Assembly (NCBI GenBank): GCA_041746975.1
Contig: JBGTGB010000012.1
Location: 1 to 31,668, forward strand
DNA length: 31,668 bases
Origin: Haliea sp041746975
GTDB taxonomy: Bacteria > Pseudomonadota > Gammaproteobacteria > Pseudomonadales > Halieaceae
Direction: 5' to 3'
Shown here: positions 15,568-22,915 of the stretch, one piece after another
Layout of the letters: each line of letters starts with the position of its first letter
Numbering within the stretch: position 1 is the stretch's first letter
The notes under the pieces: generated by a model
Told to the model about the DNA's origin: nothing
Database searches by the model: none
Seen by the model: only the letters and a program-made list of their open reading frames with translations
Made by a program: the position numbers and the translations under genes

Positions 15568-15804
15568 ATGAGTAAATACAAAGTAGAGGTGGACCTGATG
15601 CTTTGCCAGGGGCACGGGGTCTGCGTCGAGGAATGCCCAGAGGTGTTCGAGGTGGTTGACGTGGACTCCGGCTACCCCAAGGTTCGGGTAAAAGTCGAGC
15701 ATCCGGATGAGGGCCTGCGTAAGAAGGTAGAGGATGCAGTCAGATTCTGTCCGAATCAGACTATCCAGTTGATCGAGGTTGGCCCTGAGTCCCACAACAA
15801 CTAG
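15568..15804 (+). CDS. Ferredoxin, CYP51-associated [3Fe-4S]/[4Fe-4S] type
   Basis: The 78-aa protein has CxxHxxCxxxCP (CQGHGVCVEECP) plus a distal CPNQ, with histidine in place of the second cysteine of the classic 4Fe motif. This is the form typical of ferredoxins encoded next to actinobacterial P450s, including the partner of mycobacterial CYP51. It probably delivers electrons one at a time to the P450. ATG 15568 is preceded by GAGGGG; a GTG at 15553 overlaps the P450 stop and is a less likely start. No ferredoxin reductase is in the window, so a housekeeping reductase must serve. Confidence 0.92.
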   Translation: MSKYKVEVDLMLCQGHGVCVEECPEVFEVVDVDSGYPKVRVKVEHPDEGLRKKVEDAVRFCPNQTIQLIEVGPESHNN

Positions 15805-15849
15805 TAGTCCCTTTAACCGGTACCGATAGCATTCCTGTGATGTGAAGAA

Positions 15850-17055
15850 TCATGATGCTTTCCCCCCAGGCGCCTTTGCTTTATCGCGCTGCTCTGCTTC
15901 GTGACTATCGATGGCCTGCTGGATTCCTCCCATATACTCCTCCATGAAACGGTCCGCATTCGAGGCGGCCCACTCCAACGATGGCGTACGGTTGTCGTTG
16001 CAATGTTGAAACTGCGGCATGACGTAACGCGCCAGCAGCTCGTAGGACTTTTTTGTAGCCTCATAGCTCGCTGCATTGTGTGCCAGAGACAGGAATGCAC
16101 CGAAACCACCGGACTGCTCCTGCAGGGTTTGGATGTGTTCGATCAGATCATCCGGCGTGCCTACCAGACCAACCCCGAAGGCCCCCAGGCCACCGGTACA
16201 CCACACTTCAATCGCCTCATCCAGATCCTTGACCTGAGGGAAAAGCTTTCCGCCAAACTTGTGGAAATAATTGAACATGTCCATCAAGCCGTATTCCAGG
16301 TCACGACGAGCTTGCTCGCGCGTCTCGGCTATGTGGAATGGCGCCACTATTCTCCAGGTATCGCGATTGACCGTCTGCCCGTACTCTGCAGCCTTGTCTT
16401 CGCAGATCTGCCAGCTGTCTGCCAGAGCCTTGAAGCCCTGCGGACTGGAGGCAGCAACCGACAACATGGATGCTCCGTGCTGCCCCGCAAGGCGGGCGCC
16501 CGATGGGGAAATTGCCGAGGCGACAGCGATCTCCAGATTAGCCTGGTAAGGCAGGATGTGCATGCGGGCTTCCCGCAATGTGAACCAGTCGGTCCTGGCT
16601 GTCACTGTCTCACCCCGCAGCAGTTTGACCAGCACTTCCAGGGATTCCCCCATGCGCTCGCGGAGACGCTGAGGGTCCACGCCCATCATGTAGGCATCTG
16701 CTATCAACTGCCCTGGACCCACTCCGAAGATCAGGCGGCCCCGGGTCTGATGATCCAACTGCGCTATCCTGTCCGCGAGGATAAGAGGCTGGTGATAACT
16801 GAGTGAACTGACACCTGTTGCGAAGCGAATGTTCCGGGTGCGTTCCGCAGCTGCTGCGATGAACACCTCGGGCGATGAGATGCTCTCGTAAGCACCAGAG
16901 TGATGCTCACCAATCCAGGCCTCGTCATAGTCCATCTTGTCGAGCCACTGGATCAGATCAAGGTCGCGTTCCAGGGCAAAGGTGGGACTGGTTCTGTCAT
17001 TGTGAAAGGGAGCAAAGAATGCTCCGAAACGCAGACGCTTGGGCTGATAGGTCAC
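15850..17055 (-). CDS. LLM-class flavin-dependent monooxygenase (limonene 1,2-monooxygenase/luciferase-like)
   Basis: The 401-aa protein starts with GTG at 17055, with GAGGA seven bases upstream. LRFGAFFAPFHNDRTSPTFALE, WIGEHHSGAYESISSPEVFIA and GRLIFGVGPGQL are typical of the long bacterial-luciferase-like group that includes LimB. Members use FMNH2 and O2 for epoxidation or Baeyer-Villiger reactions on terpenoids and other lipophilic ketones. It is larger than, and not closely related to, the other two LLM proteins here. It is convergent with the ferredoxin gene and divergent from the PQQ-dehydrogenase operon, with shared operator-like sequences on both promoters. Confidence 0.83.
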   Translation of the reverse strand: MTYQPKRLRFGAFFAPFHNDRTSPTFALERDLDLIQWLDKMDYDEAWIGEHHSGAYESISSPEVFIAAAAERTRNIRFATGVSSLSYHQPLILADRIAQLDHQTRGRLIFGVGPGQLIADAYMMGVDPQRLRERMGESLEVLVKLLRGETVTARTDWFTLREARMHILPYQANLEIAVASAISPSGARLAGQHGASMLSVAASSPQGFKALADSWQICEDKAAEYGQTVNRDTWRIVAPFHIAETREQARRDLEYGLMDMFNYFHKFGGKLFPQVKDLDEAIEVWCTGGLGAFGVGLVGTPDDLIEHIQTLQEQSGGFGAFLSLAHNAASYEATKKSYELLARYVMPQFQHCNDNRTPSLEWAASNADRFMEEYMGGIQQAIDSHEAEQRDKAKAPGGKAS

Positions 17056-17073
17056 GTCAAATCCTCATTTGCA

Positions 17074-17099
17074 TAAAACATTTTAGTTTCAATGTTTTA
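17074..17099. promoter_or_regulatory. Inverted repeat operator on the LLM 3 promoter
   Basis: TAAAACATT (17074-17082), an 8-nt spacer and AATGTTTTA (17091-17099): perfect 9-bp arms. It begins just after the minus 10 box and covers the predicted start near 17094. Confidence 0.65.
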
Positions 17100-17100
17100 A

Positions 17101-17129
17101 ATAGTAGACAGTCGCACGTGAAATGACAA
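17101..17129 (-). promoter_or_regulatory. Promoter of LLM 3
   Basis: On the minus strand, TTGTCA (17124-17129), a 17-bp spacer and TACTAT (17101-17106). The rest of the gap to 17277 shows no gene. Confidence 0.5.
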
Positions 17130-17277
17130 GCCGGGCAATGAAAATATTCGAGAACTGACGCCAGCTCTGCTGCCTTGTTCTTATCTCGAGCAGGCGCTAA
17201 GCTGCATCGGTTGCTATTTCATACCCTGCACCGGGATAGCGCCCCCTCAATGTTATTCCGAGCATTAGATGCTACCA

Positions 17278-17295
17278 TATAAAACATTTTATAAT
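17278..17295 (+). promoter_or_regulatory. Operator and minus 10 box of the PQQ-dehydrogenase operon
   Basis: TATAAAACATTTTATA (17278-17293) has 7-bp arms around CA and contains the same TAAAACATT core as the LLM 3 operator. A perfect TATAAT minus 10 (17290-17295) overlaps its right arm. No good minus 35 box is present, suggesting a weak or activated promoter. Confidence 0.6.
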
Positions 17296-17315
17296 ATATG
17301 GAATAGGCGGAAGCC

Positions 17316-19292
17316 ATGAACAGGTACTGCATCCCCGTCACCAGCTGCGTCATGCTCGCCCTCGCCGCTTGCAGCGGTGAGCAGGTCGACTACAGCGGCC
17401 CAGTCGCAGACTGGGCCACCATAGGCGGCGGGGAAGCCTCGCAACGCTTCACGCCGCTGAACCAGATCACGCGGGAAAACGTCAATCGCCTTGAAGTCGC
17501 CTGGACTTATCCGATCGGTGACGTTTCACCCGGTACCGAGAGTCATGGCGCTACGGCATTCCAGGCCACGCCCCTGGTCGTCAATGACCGCATGTTTATC
17601 TGCACTCCCTTCAACCGGGTGATCGCCCTGGACCCGGAAACCGGGCAAGAGCTCTGGGTACACGACCCGCAGGTGGACCTTGCTGGCGTGTACACCCCGA
17701 CTTGCCGTGGCGTCGCCCATTGGCAGGGATCGAATGAGGTCGAGCACTGCAGCGAACGCATCCTCAGTGGAACCCTCGATGCCCGACTGGTAGCACTCGA
17801 CGCCCGCACAGGAGAGCTCTGCCTGGATTTCGGCGAGAATGGCAGCGTCGACCTGACCCGGAATCTGGGTGATTTACGGCTGGCCGAGTACTACGTATCT
17901 TCCGCGCCCCTGGTAATAGAGGATCTGGTAGTTACGGGGGCTTTTGTCATGGACGGACAGCGCCTGGATGCCCCGCCGGGCGTGATTCGCGCCTTTGACG
18001 TCCGTACCGGCAAGCTGCGCTGGGCTTTTGATCCGGTACCACCGGGCATGCAGCCTGTCACAGCTGAAGCTGCCCTCGATGGCGCCGATTTCACGCGCTC
18101 GACGCCCAACAGCTGGGGCAATCTGTCCGCGGATGTGGAGCGGGGTATCATCTATCTGCCAACCGGCGGCTCACAGCCGGATCACTACCGCGGTGGAGAG
18201 CGTGGGGAGATGGATCACTACGGTACCTCGGTCGTCGCCCTGGACGCGCGGGATGGAACGCCCCTGTGGCACTTCCAGGCCGTGCGCCGCGATGTCTGGG
18301 ACTGGGACGTCGCTGCGCAGCCCGTGCTGTTCGACCAACATGGCAGAACCCCGGGGGTCATCGTCGCGACCAAGATGGGGCATATTTTCCTGCTCAACCG
18401 GGAAACGGGAGAACCACTGTTCCCGGTGGAGGAACGGCAGGTCCCTGCTTCCACGATACCTGGCGAGACCACCTCGGCAACACAACCATTCCCCACCCTG
18501 CCCCGACCGGTCCACCCCCCGACTCTCACCGAGGACGATATCTGGGGTATTTACCCCGGTGATCGCAAGGCCTGCCTGGAACAGTTCCGGGAGTTTCACT
18601 ACGAGGGCATATTCACTCCCCCAGCGGTAGATCGCCCTACCCTGCTGTGGCCCGGGCTCGGGGGCGGCATCAACTGGGGTTCGGTTTCCGTGAACCCGCT
18701 CACCAACACCATGGTGGTCAACTCCATGCGTGTACCCTACACCGTGCAGTTGCTGCCGCGGGATCAGTTAGAGAATACGGATGGCTCCGACCTGGTGGGC
18801 GCGGCGCCCCAGGAAGGCACTCCCTGGGTGGCGGTTCGCGCAGGCTTTCTCTCCCCCAACAACACCCCGTGCACGCCTCCCCCCTGGGGCACGCTCACCG
18901 GTATCGATCTGGACAGCGGCGAAACGCTCTGGGAAGTGCCTCTGGGCAACCTCGCCGAACTTGCCCCATTAGGGTTGGGCCGCTTCCTCAACTGGGGCAC
19001 TCCCAATACAGGCGGCAGCCTGCAGACTGGCTCGGGCCTGGTTTTCATCGCCGCCACCCTGGACAGCCGCTTCCGCGCCTTCGACGCTGCCACAGGTGAA
19101 ACACTGTGGACCGACACCCTGCCGGCACCGGCACAGGCCACGCCAATGAGTTACCGCTTGTCCAATACTGGCAAGCAATATATCGCGATTGCCGCAGGTG
19201 GCCACGGGCCGCTCGCCTACGGGGCCAAGGGCCCGGAGAAACTCCACGAACTACTGGGTGACACCCTGGTAGTCTATCGACTAAGGGACTGA
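17316..19292 (+). CDS. PQQ-dependent dehydrogenase, outer-membrane or periplasmic lipoprotein
   Basis: The 658-aa protein starts with a lipoprotein signal peptide (lipobox LAAC, cysteine 19, Ser at +2, favouring the outer membrane). The mature part is an eight-bladed quinoprotein propeller: ADWATIGGGEASQRFTPLNQI, TPTCRGVAHW, HYGTSVVALDARDGTPLWHF, DVWDWDVAAQP and GHIFLLNRETGEPLFP are hallmarks of the glucose/polyol/alcohol dehydrogenase group. It lacks a membrane domain and a C-terminal cytochrome domain, so an external electron acceptor is needed. It would oxidise an alcohol or aldehyde on the outer face of the cell. Its stop is four bases before the thiolase-like gene, so it heads a three-gene operon. 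No PQQ-synthesis genes are in the window. Confidence 0.88.
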   Translation: MNRYCIPVTSCVMLALAACSGEQVDYSGPVADWATIGGGEASQRFTPLNQITRENVNRLEVAWTYPIGDVSPGTESHGATAFQATPLVVNDRMFICTPFNRVIALDPETGQELWVHDPQVDLAGVYTPTCRGVAHWQGSNEVEHCSERILSGTLDARLVALDARTGELCLDFGENGSVDLTRNLGDLRLAEYYVSSAPLVIEDLVVTGAFVMDGQRLDAPPGVIRAFDVRTGKLRWAFDPVPPGMQPVTAEAALDGADFTRSTPNSWGNLSADVERGIIYLPTGGSQPDHYRGGERGEMDHYGTSVVALDARDGTPLWHFQAVRRDVWDWDVAAQPVLFDQHGRTPGVIVATKMGHIFLLNRETGEPLFPVEERQVPASTIPGETTSATQPFPTLPRPVHPPTLTEDDIWGIYPGDRKACLEQFREFHYEGIFTPPAVDRPTLLWPGLGGGINWGSVSVNPLTNTMVVNSMRVPYTVQLLPRDQLENTDGSDLVGAAPQEGTPWVAVRAGFLSPNNTPCTPPPWGTLTGIDLDSGETLWEVPLGNLAELAPLGLGRFLNWGTPNTGGSLQTGSGLVFIAATLDSRFRAFDAATGETLWTDTLPAPAQATPMSYRLSNTGKQYIAIAAGGHGPLAYGAKGPEKLHELLGDTLVVYRLRD

Positions 19293-19296
19293 CCCC

Positions 19297-20547
19297 ATGC
19301 CACAACAGTCACTGCAAACCCTGGCCCGGCGAGCGCAGGTTCCCGACTGGGGGCAGAGCTTGCCGCTTGAAGATACTCGTGGCGAAGTTGCCATTACCGG
19401 CATAGGGGAAACCGCCGTAAGCGGCCCCTCCGGGCGTCACCCCAAAGGTATGGCCCTGGAGGCCGTGGCCGCCGCCATCGCCGATGCCGGGCTGCGTCCG
19501 GAACAGGTGGACGGCCTGATGGTCGCGGCAGGGGTCGCGGACCAGCTCTCACCTGAAGACTTTCACGAACATTTCGGTACCTCGCAGCCACTGTGGTTCA
19601 GCACCGGGGGTGGCGCGATGGTTTGGGCTGCTACCTGCGCGCATACCGCCGCCCTGGCGATGCGCAGGAAAGAGGCGCGGCATATCGTCAATGTCTTTTC
19701 CGTAGACTGGGCCAGCCGGCGCGCCGCGGGCACCGGAACCCCCGGAGACTGGCACGCAAGTGAAATCATGAAAGCGCATTTCGAGCTGCCTTTCGGCTGG
19801 TATCCGCAACCGGTCTATTTCGCCACTTTTGCCCGGCGCTATATGCACGACTATGGGCTCACCGCGGAACAGCTGGCTGCCTTGCCGATGACTTTCCGCC
19901 GCCATGCCAACACACATCCCGCGGCGATAATGCACGAGCGCGAACTGACTCTGGAAAGATACCTGACGCGCACTCCGCTGGCCGATCCTTTGCGGATGGA
20001 AGATTGCTGCCTGATTTCCGATGGTGCCGCGGCCTGGGTCATGAGCCCGGCGGAGGAAGCCCGGGACATGCCCCACGCCCCAATAACCGTCGAAGGGATC
20101 GGTCATGGCCGGGTTCACGGCGCACCCTACATCAGTCAGCAGCGGGTTATTACCTCTACACCCCAGCCTTTCTCGGCGCCCTGGGCTTACGCCATGGCTG
20201 ATACCTCGCCCTCCGAGATCGATGTGATTGCGGTTTACGATTGCTTTTCCAGCACCGCGCTGATGCAAATCGAGGGCCTGGGTTTCTGCAGGGAGGGTGA
20301 AGGCGGCGAATTCATTCAGCAGGATCGCCTTTACTATCAACGGCACCGGCGGCTGGGCGGCATCCCCTGTAATACCCACGGCGGCCTGCTCTCTCACAGC
20401 TATCTGCTCGGGATTTCCCACGTCGTGGAGTTGGTCAAGCAATTGCGTGGCGACGCGGTGAACCAGGTCGAGTCCGCGCGCTTGGCCGCCTATGCGGGCT
20501 TTACCGCCGATGAAGCCTCCACACTGATCCTCAAACGGGGGAACTGA
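19297..20547 (+). CDS. Thiolase-like protein of the SCP-x/Ltp2 type (probable steroid side-chain retro-aldolase)
   Basis: The 416-aa thiolase-fold protein lacks the thiolase nucleophile: the equivalent region reads FSTGGGAMVWAATC. It keeps the tyrosines expected for Ltp2-type aldol-lyases: Y314 in AVYDCF and Y369 in GGLLSHSYLLG. SDGAAAWV and NTHGGLLS are also typical. Ltp2 works with a DUF35 partner to cleave a beta-hydroxyacyl-CoA during steroid side-chain degradation. The next gene encodes exactly such a partner and overlaps by one base (TGATG), which supports complex formation. The side-chain substrate is inferred; other acyl-CoA roles of this family remain possible. Confidence 0.85.
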   Translation: MPQQSLQTLARRAQVPDWGQSLPLEDTRGEVAITGIGETAVSGPSGRHPKGMALEAVAAAIADAGLRPEQVDGLMVAAGVADQLSPEDFHEHFGTSQPLWFSTGGGAMVWAATCAHTAALAMRRKEARHIVNVFSVDWASRRAAGTGTPGDWHASEIMKAHFELPFGWYPQPVYFATFARRYMHDYGLTAEQLAALPMTFRRHANTHPAAIMHERELTLERYLTRTPLADPLRMEDCCLISDGAAAWVMSPAEEARDMPHAPITVEGIGHGRVHGAPYISQQRVITSTPQPFSAPWAYAMADTSPSEIDVIAVYDCFSSTALMQIEGLGFCREGEGGEFIQQDRLYYQRHRRLGGIPCNTHGGLLSHSYLLGISHVVELVKQLRGDAVNQVESARLAAYAGFTADEASTLILKRGN

Positions 20548-20948
20548 TGATAACACCGGATATGGACGACTCACTGGCAGGCCCATTCTGGCGGGCCGCC
20601 GCAAACAACGAGCTACGGATAACCTGGTGCGAGCACTGCGATCGCGCCGTGTGGTACCCCAGGGCCGACTGCCCACAATGCCACGGCGAGTTGCACTGGC
20701 GTGCGCTTTCCGGCGAAGCCACACTGCTGTCATGGAGTGAGGTTCTGGGGCCGATAAATCCCGACCATGCCCCGCCCTACATCACTGGACTGGTTTGCCC
20801 GGTGGAAGCACCCGAAGTTCGTCTGGTGACACGCATCGTCGATTGCGAAGCAGCTCAATTACAATGCGACATGCCCGTGCGCGTCTGTTTTCGTACCCTG
20901 CAGGCCGGTGACGACCAAGCTTTCATCGCCCCGGCGTTTTCACTCTGA
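20547..20948 (+). CDS. DUF35 zinc-ribbon/OB-fold protein, partner of the thiolase-like protein
   Basis: The 133-aa protein has a rubredoxin-like zinc ribbon (C28, C31, C42, C45) followed by an OB-fold, the standard DUF35 arrangement (Pfam DUF35_N plus DUF35_C). In the Ltp2-ChsH2 system the DUF35 domain binds and supports the aldolase and helps bind acyl-CoA. Translational coupling to the aldolase gene supports that role here. Its last nine bases overlap the 3' end of the convergent kinase-like gene. Confidence 0.9.
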   Translation: MITPDMDDSLAGPFWRAAANNELRITWCEHCDRAVWYPRADCPQCHGELHWRALSGEATLLSWSEVLGPINPDHAPPYITGLVCPVEAPEVRLVTRIVDCEAAQLQCDMPVRVCFRTLQAGDDQAFIAPAFSL

Positions 20949-22139
20949 GCAGCCTTCTGTCGGGGGCTGTATGAGCGCATCATGTGCGCTACTATCAAGA
21001 AGCATAGCGATCTCGGCCTCAGGCATAGGCTCTGCGTCAGGCAGATTGGCGAGCGCCGCGGAGGTCTCGAGATCACTGTAGGCTGCCAGCAACCTCACGT
21101 GATTACAGACGTTAATATCCCAACCATAATTTTCCACTGGCGTGGTTAACCAGCCAATATAAACGCCCCAGACTGCGGCGCGCCGATATTCCAGCCAGGC
21201 AGTCTCCATGTCCGGTACATTCGTCGCACCCTTGGCCCGCAATTGCTGCAGATAATAAGCCAGCATTTCGCCCTGGTGGGCCCGACGCCGGGCGACCGGC
21301 AGGGACGTGATCATGATGTACGCGACATCGTGCATGAAATACCCCTTGGCCATCATCTGCCAATCGAGGAGGCCCACCCTTCCGTCTGCCAACAAGTAGG
21401 TGTTACCGATATGCGTGTCGCCGTGGCATAGTGTGCTCGGTAGCGTCGCCTGATGCCGTTGCAGTTTGCGATATTCGTTATACAGACCCAACTCAGTCTG
21501 GCCTGCAGCTTCCACCAACTCGCGCTTGTACTGCTGCTTGTTCACTTCGTCGTTTATCAGCGCCGGCACCGCATCACGGCTATTGAAAAACCACCACAGA
21601 TCGCCACTGGTATGGCCCTCGATAAAGTCCAGTTCGGAGCTCAGTTCCCCGCTCTCCCAGAACCTTGCGTGCAAAGTCGACAGAGTGTCCAGCAGAGCGC
21701 GCATATTCGCCATTGACCACTGCGATTTGACATTGGGAAAGCTGACACCTCGTTCACGCAGATTCTCCAAGGCCAGGCCAAAGGTACCTGATGCCTGGTG
21801 ATATTCACCCCCGAATGGACGCGGCACCTCAAGTTCCAATAACGGCAATACACGGGTGTAAAAATTGACTTCGTTTCTGTATAGCGGTATTGAAACCAGG
21901 TCCGGCCGCGAACATTTCAGCACCATTCTCTGCCGCCCATGACCGTCGCGCCCCTGAAACACCACGTCGAGCTCGATACGATTGGCGGTAGAGACCTGGT
22001 CACTCCCATCGCCATACTGCTTGCTGTCGGTGATCACAAACGATTCAACCGACGCTGTCGGATCTAAAGACCGGAGAAGTTCAGTCAGTCTGGCGTTGGT
22101 CAGATCTTCTGCGTTCAATGGAAATTCTGCTATTGACAT
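20940..22139 (-). CDS. Phosphotransferase of the APH/ecdysteroid-22-kinase-like family
   Basis: The 399-aa protein is a kinase-fold enzyme with the APH catalytic loop CHGDTHIGNTYL and the metal-binding LLDWQ motif; an N-terminal nucleotide-binding region includes MVLKCSRPD. The long form and EVNFYTRVLP segment resemble bacterial proteins grouped with insect ecdysteroid 22-kinases and CHK kinase-like domains. It could phosphorylate a hydroxylated steroid or a CoA-linked intermediate; antibiotic resistance is unlikely in this operon. The start is ATG 22139; a longer frame to 22343 is Gly/Arg-rich and merely shadows the upstream SDR. Last gene of a four-gene operon, 23 bp after the SDR. The ligand is unknown. 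Confidence 0.75.
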   Translation of the reverse strand: MSIAEFPLNAEDLTNARLTELLRSLDPTASVESFVITDSKQYGDGSDQVSTANRIELDVVFQGRDGHGRQRMVLKCSRPDLVSIPLYRNEVNFYTRVLPLLELEVPRPFGGEYHQASGTFGLALENLRERGVSFPNVKSQWSMANMRALLDTLSTLHARFWESGELSSELDFIEGHTSGDLWWFFNSRDAVPALINDEVNKQQYKRELVEAAGQTELGLYNEYRKLQRHQATLPSTLCHGDTHIGNTYLLADGRVGLLDWQMMAKGYFMHDVAYIMITSLPVARRRAHQGEMLAYYLQQLRAKGATNVPDMETAWLEYRRAAVWGVYIGWLTTPVENYGWDINVCNHVRLLAAYSDLETSAALANLPDAEPMPEAEIAMLLDSSAHDALIQPPTEGCSE

Positions 22140-22162
22140 GGACCTGGCCTTTTTTGCCCGTC

Positions 22163-22915
22163 TCAGGGTTTCGGAGCGAGTATGTTCGGGCGAATTTCCA
22201 GTAGGTCTACCGCCACCCCCGGCGGCTGTTGCAGCGACCAAACCACTGCCGCCGCCACCTGATCCACAGCCATGCCTACGTCCATCAAGGGGCCCGTATC
22301 GCGCCAGGCGACGAAGGCCTCCTGCAAAACCTCCTGGTCCCAATCCAGGGCAAACTCGCTCTCCGCTGCACCCGGTCGCAAGCAGGTGACGCCGATGCCA
22401 TCAACCTGCAGCTCCTCGCGCAGGTCCCGGGTAAAACGCTCAACGCCTGCCTTGCTGGCGGCGTAGATAGACAGATGACTCATCTCATCGGTGTGCCAGG
22501 CGCTGGCAGAGGACACGGTCAAAATCCGGGGATTCTCGGCGCCCCTGAGCAGGGGAATAGCGGCCTGACAGCAGAGCACTGTACCGAGGAAGTTGGTGTT
22601 CAGCTGCAGGGCAATTTCGTCCGCCGCCATCACCTCAATGCGCCCCGGCCGGGCAACACCGGCATTGGCCACCAGACTGTTTATCTTTCCATAGCGCGCC
22701 TGGACTTCAGCGAAGGCTCTGCTTACGCTATCTGCATCCGCCACATCGCAAACCACAGCGGATGCGCGCTCGCCCAGTGCCTCTACGGCCTGATCCAGAC
22801 GGGATCGATCCCGCCCCAGCAGACAGACGCGGGCGCCTGCAGCGAGCAGATGCTCCGCGATGGCGCGGCCAAAGCCACGGGCGCCACCGGTAATGACGTG
22901 AACCGGCAGGCTCAT
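22163..22915 (-). CDS. Short-chain dehydrogenase/reductase
   Basis: The 250-aa classical SDR has TGGARGFG (residues 9-16), NAG at 84-86 and catalytic S138, Y151 and K155 (YAASK). It likely oxidises a secondary alcohol or reduces a ketone with NAD(P). Its ATG overlaps the aldehyde dehydrogenase stop by four bases (ATGA), so the two are translationally coupled. The substrate is not deducible. Confidence 0.88.
   Translation of the reverse strand: MSLPVHVITGGARGFGRAIAEHLLAAGARVCLLGRDRSRLDQAVEALGERASAVVCDVADADSVSRAFAEVQARYGKINSLVANAGVARPGRIEVMAADEIALQLNTNFLGTVLCCQAAIPLLRGAENPRILTVSSASAWHTDEMSHLSIYAASKAGVERFTRDLREELQVDGIGVTCLRPGAAESEFALDWDQEVLQEAFVAWRDTGPLMDVGMAVDQVAAAVVWSLQQPPGVAVDLLEIRPNILAPKP

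Noticed and set aside
19549..20733. 394-codon open frame on the minus strand opposite the thiolase-like gene
   Set aside because: The + strand frame has clear thiolase and DUF35 motifs; the antisense frame is Arg/Gly-rich with no family pattern and is a GC-rich shadow.
20940..22139. Aminoglycoside resistance enzyme
   Set aside because: The APH fold is present, but length, motif context and the catabolic operon favour the ecdysteroid-kinase-like branch over antibiotic kinases.
22140..22343. N-terminal extension of the kinase-like protein
   Set aside because: Gly/Arg-rich residues come from reading the SDR coding sequence in another frame; ATG 22139 gives the normal family start.
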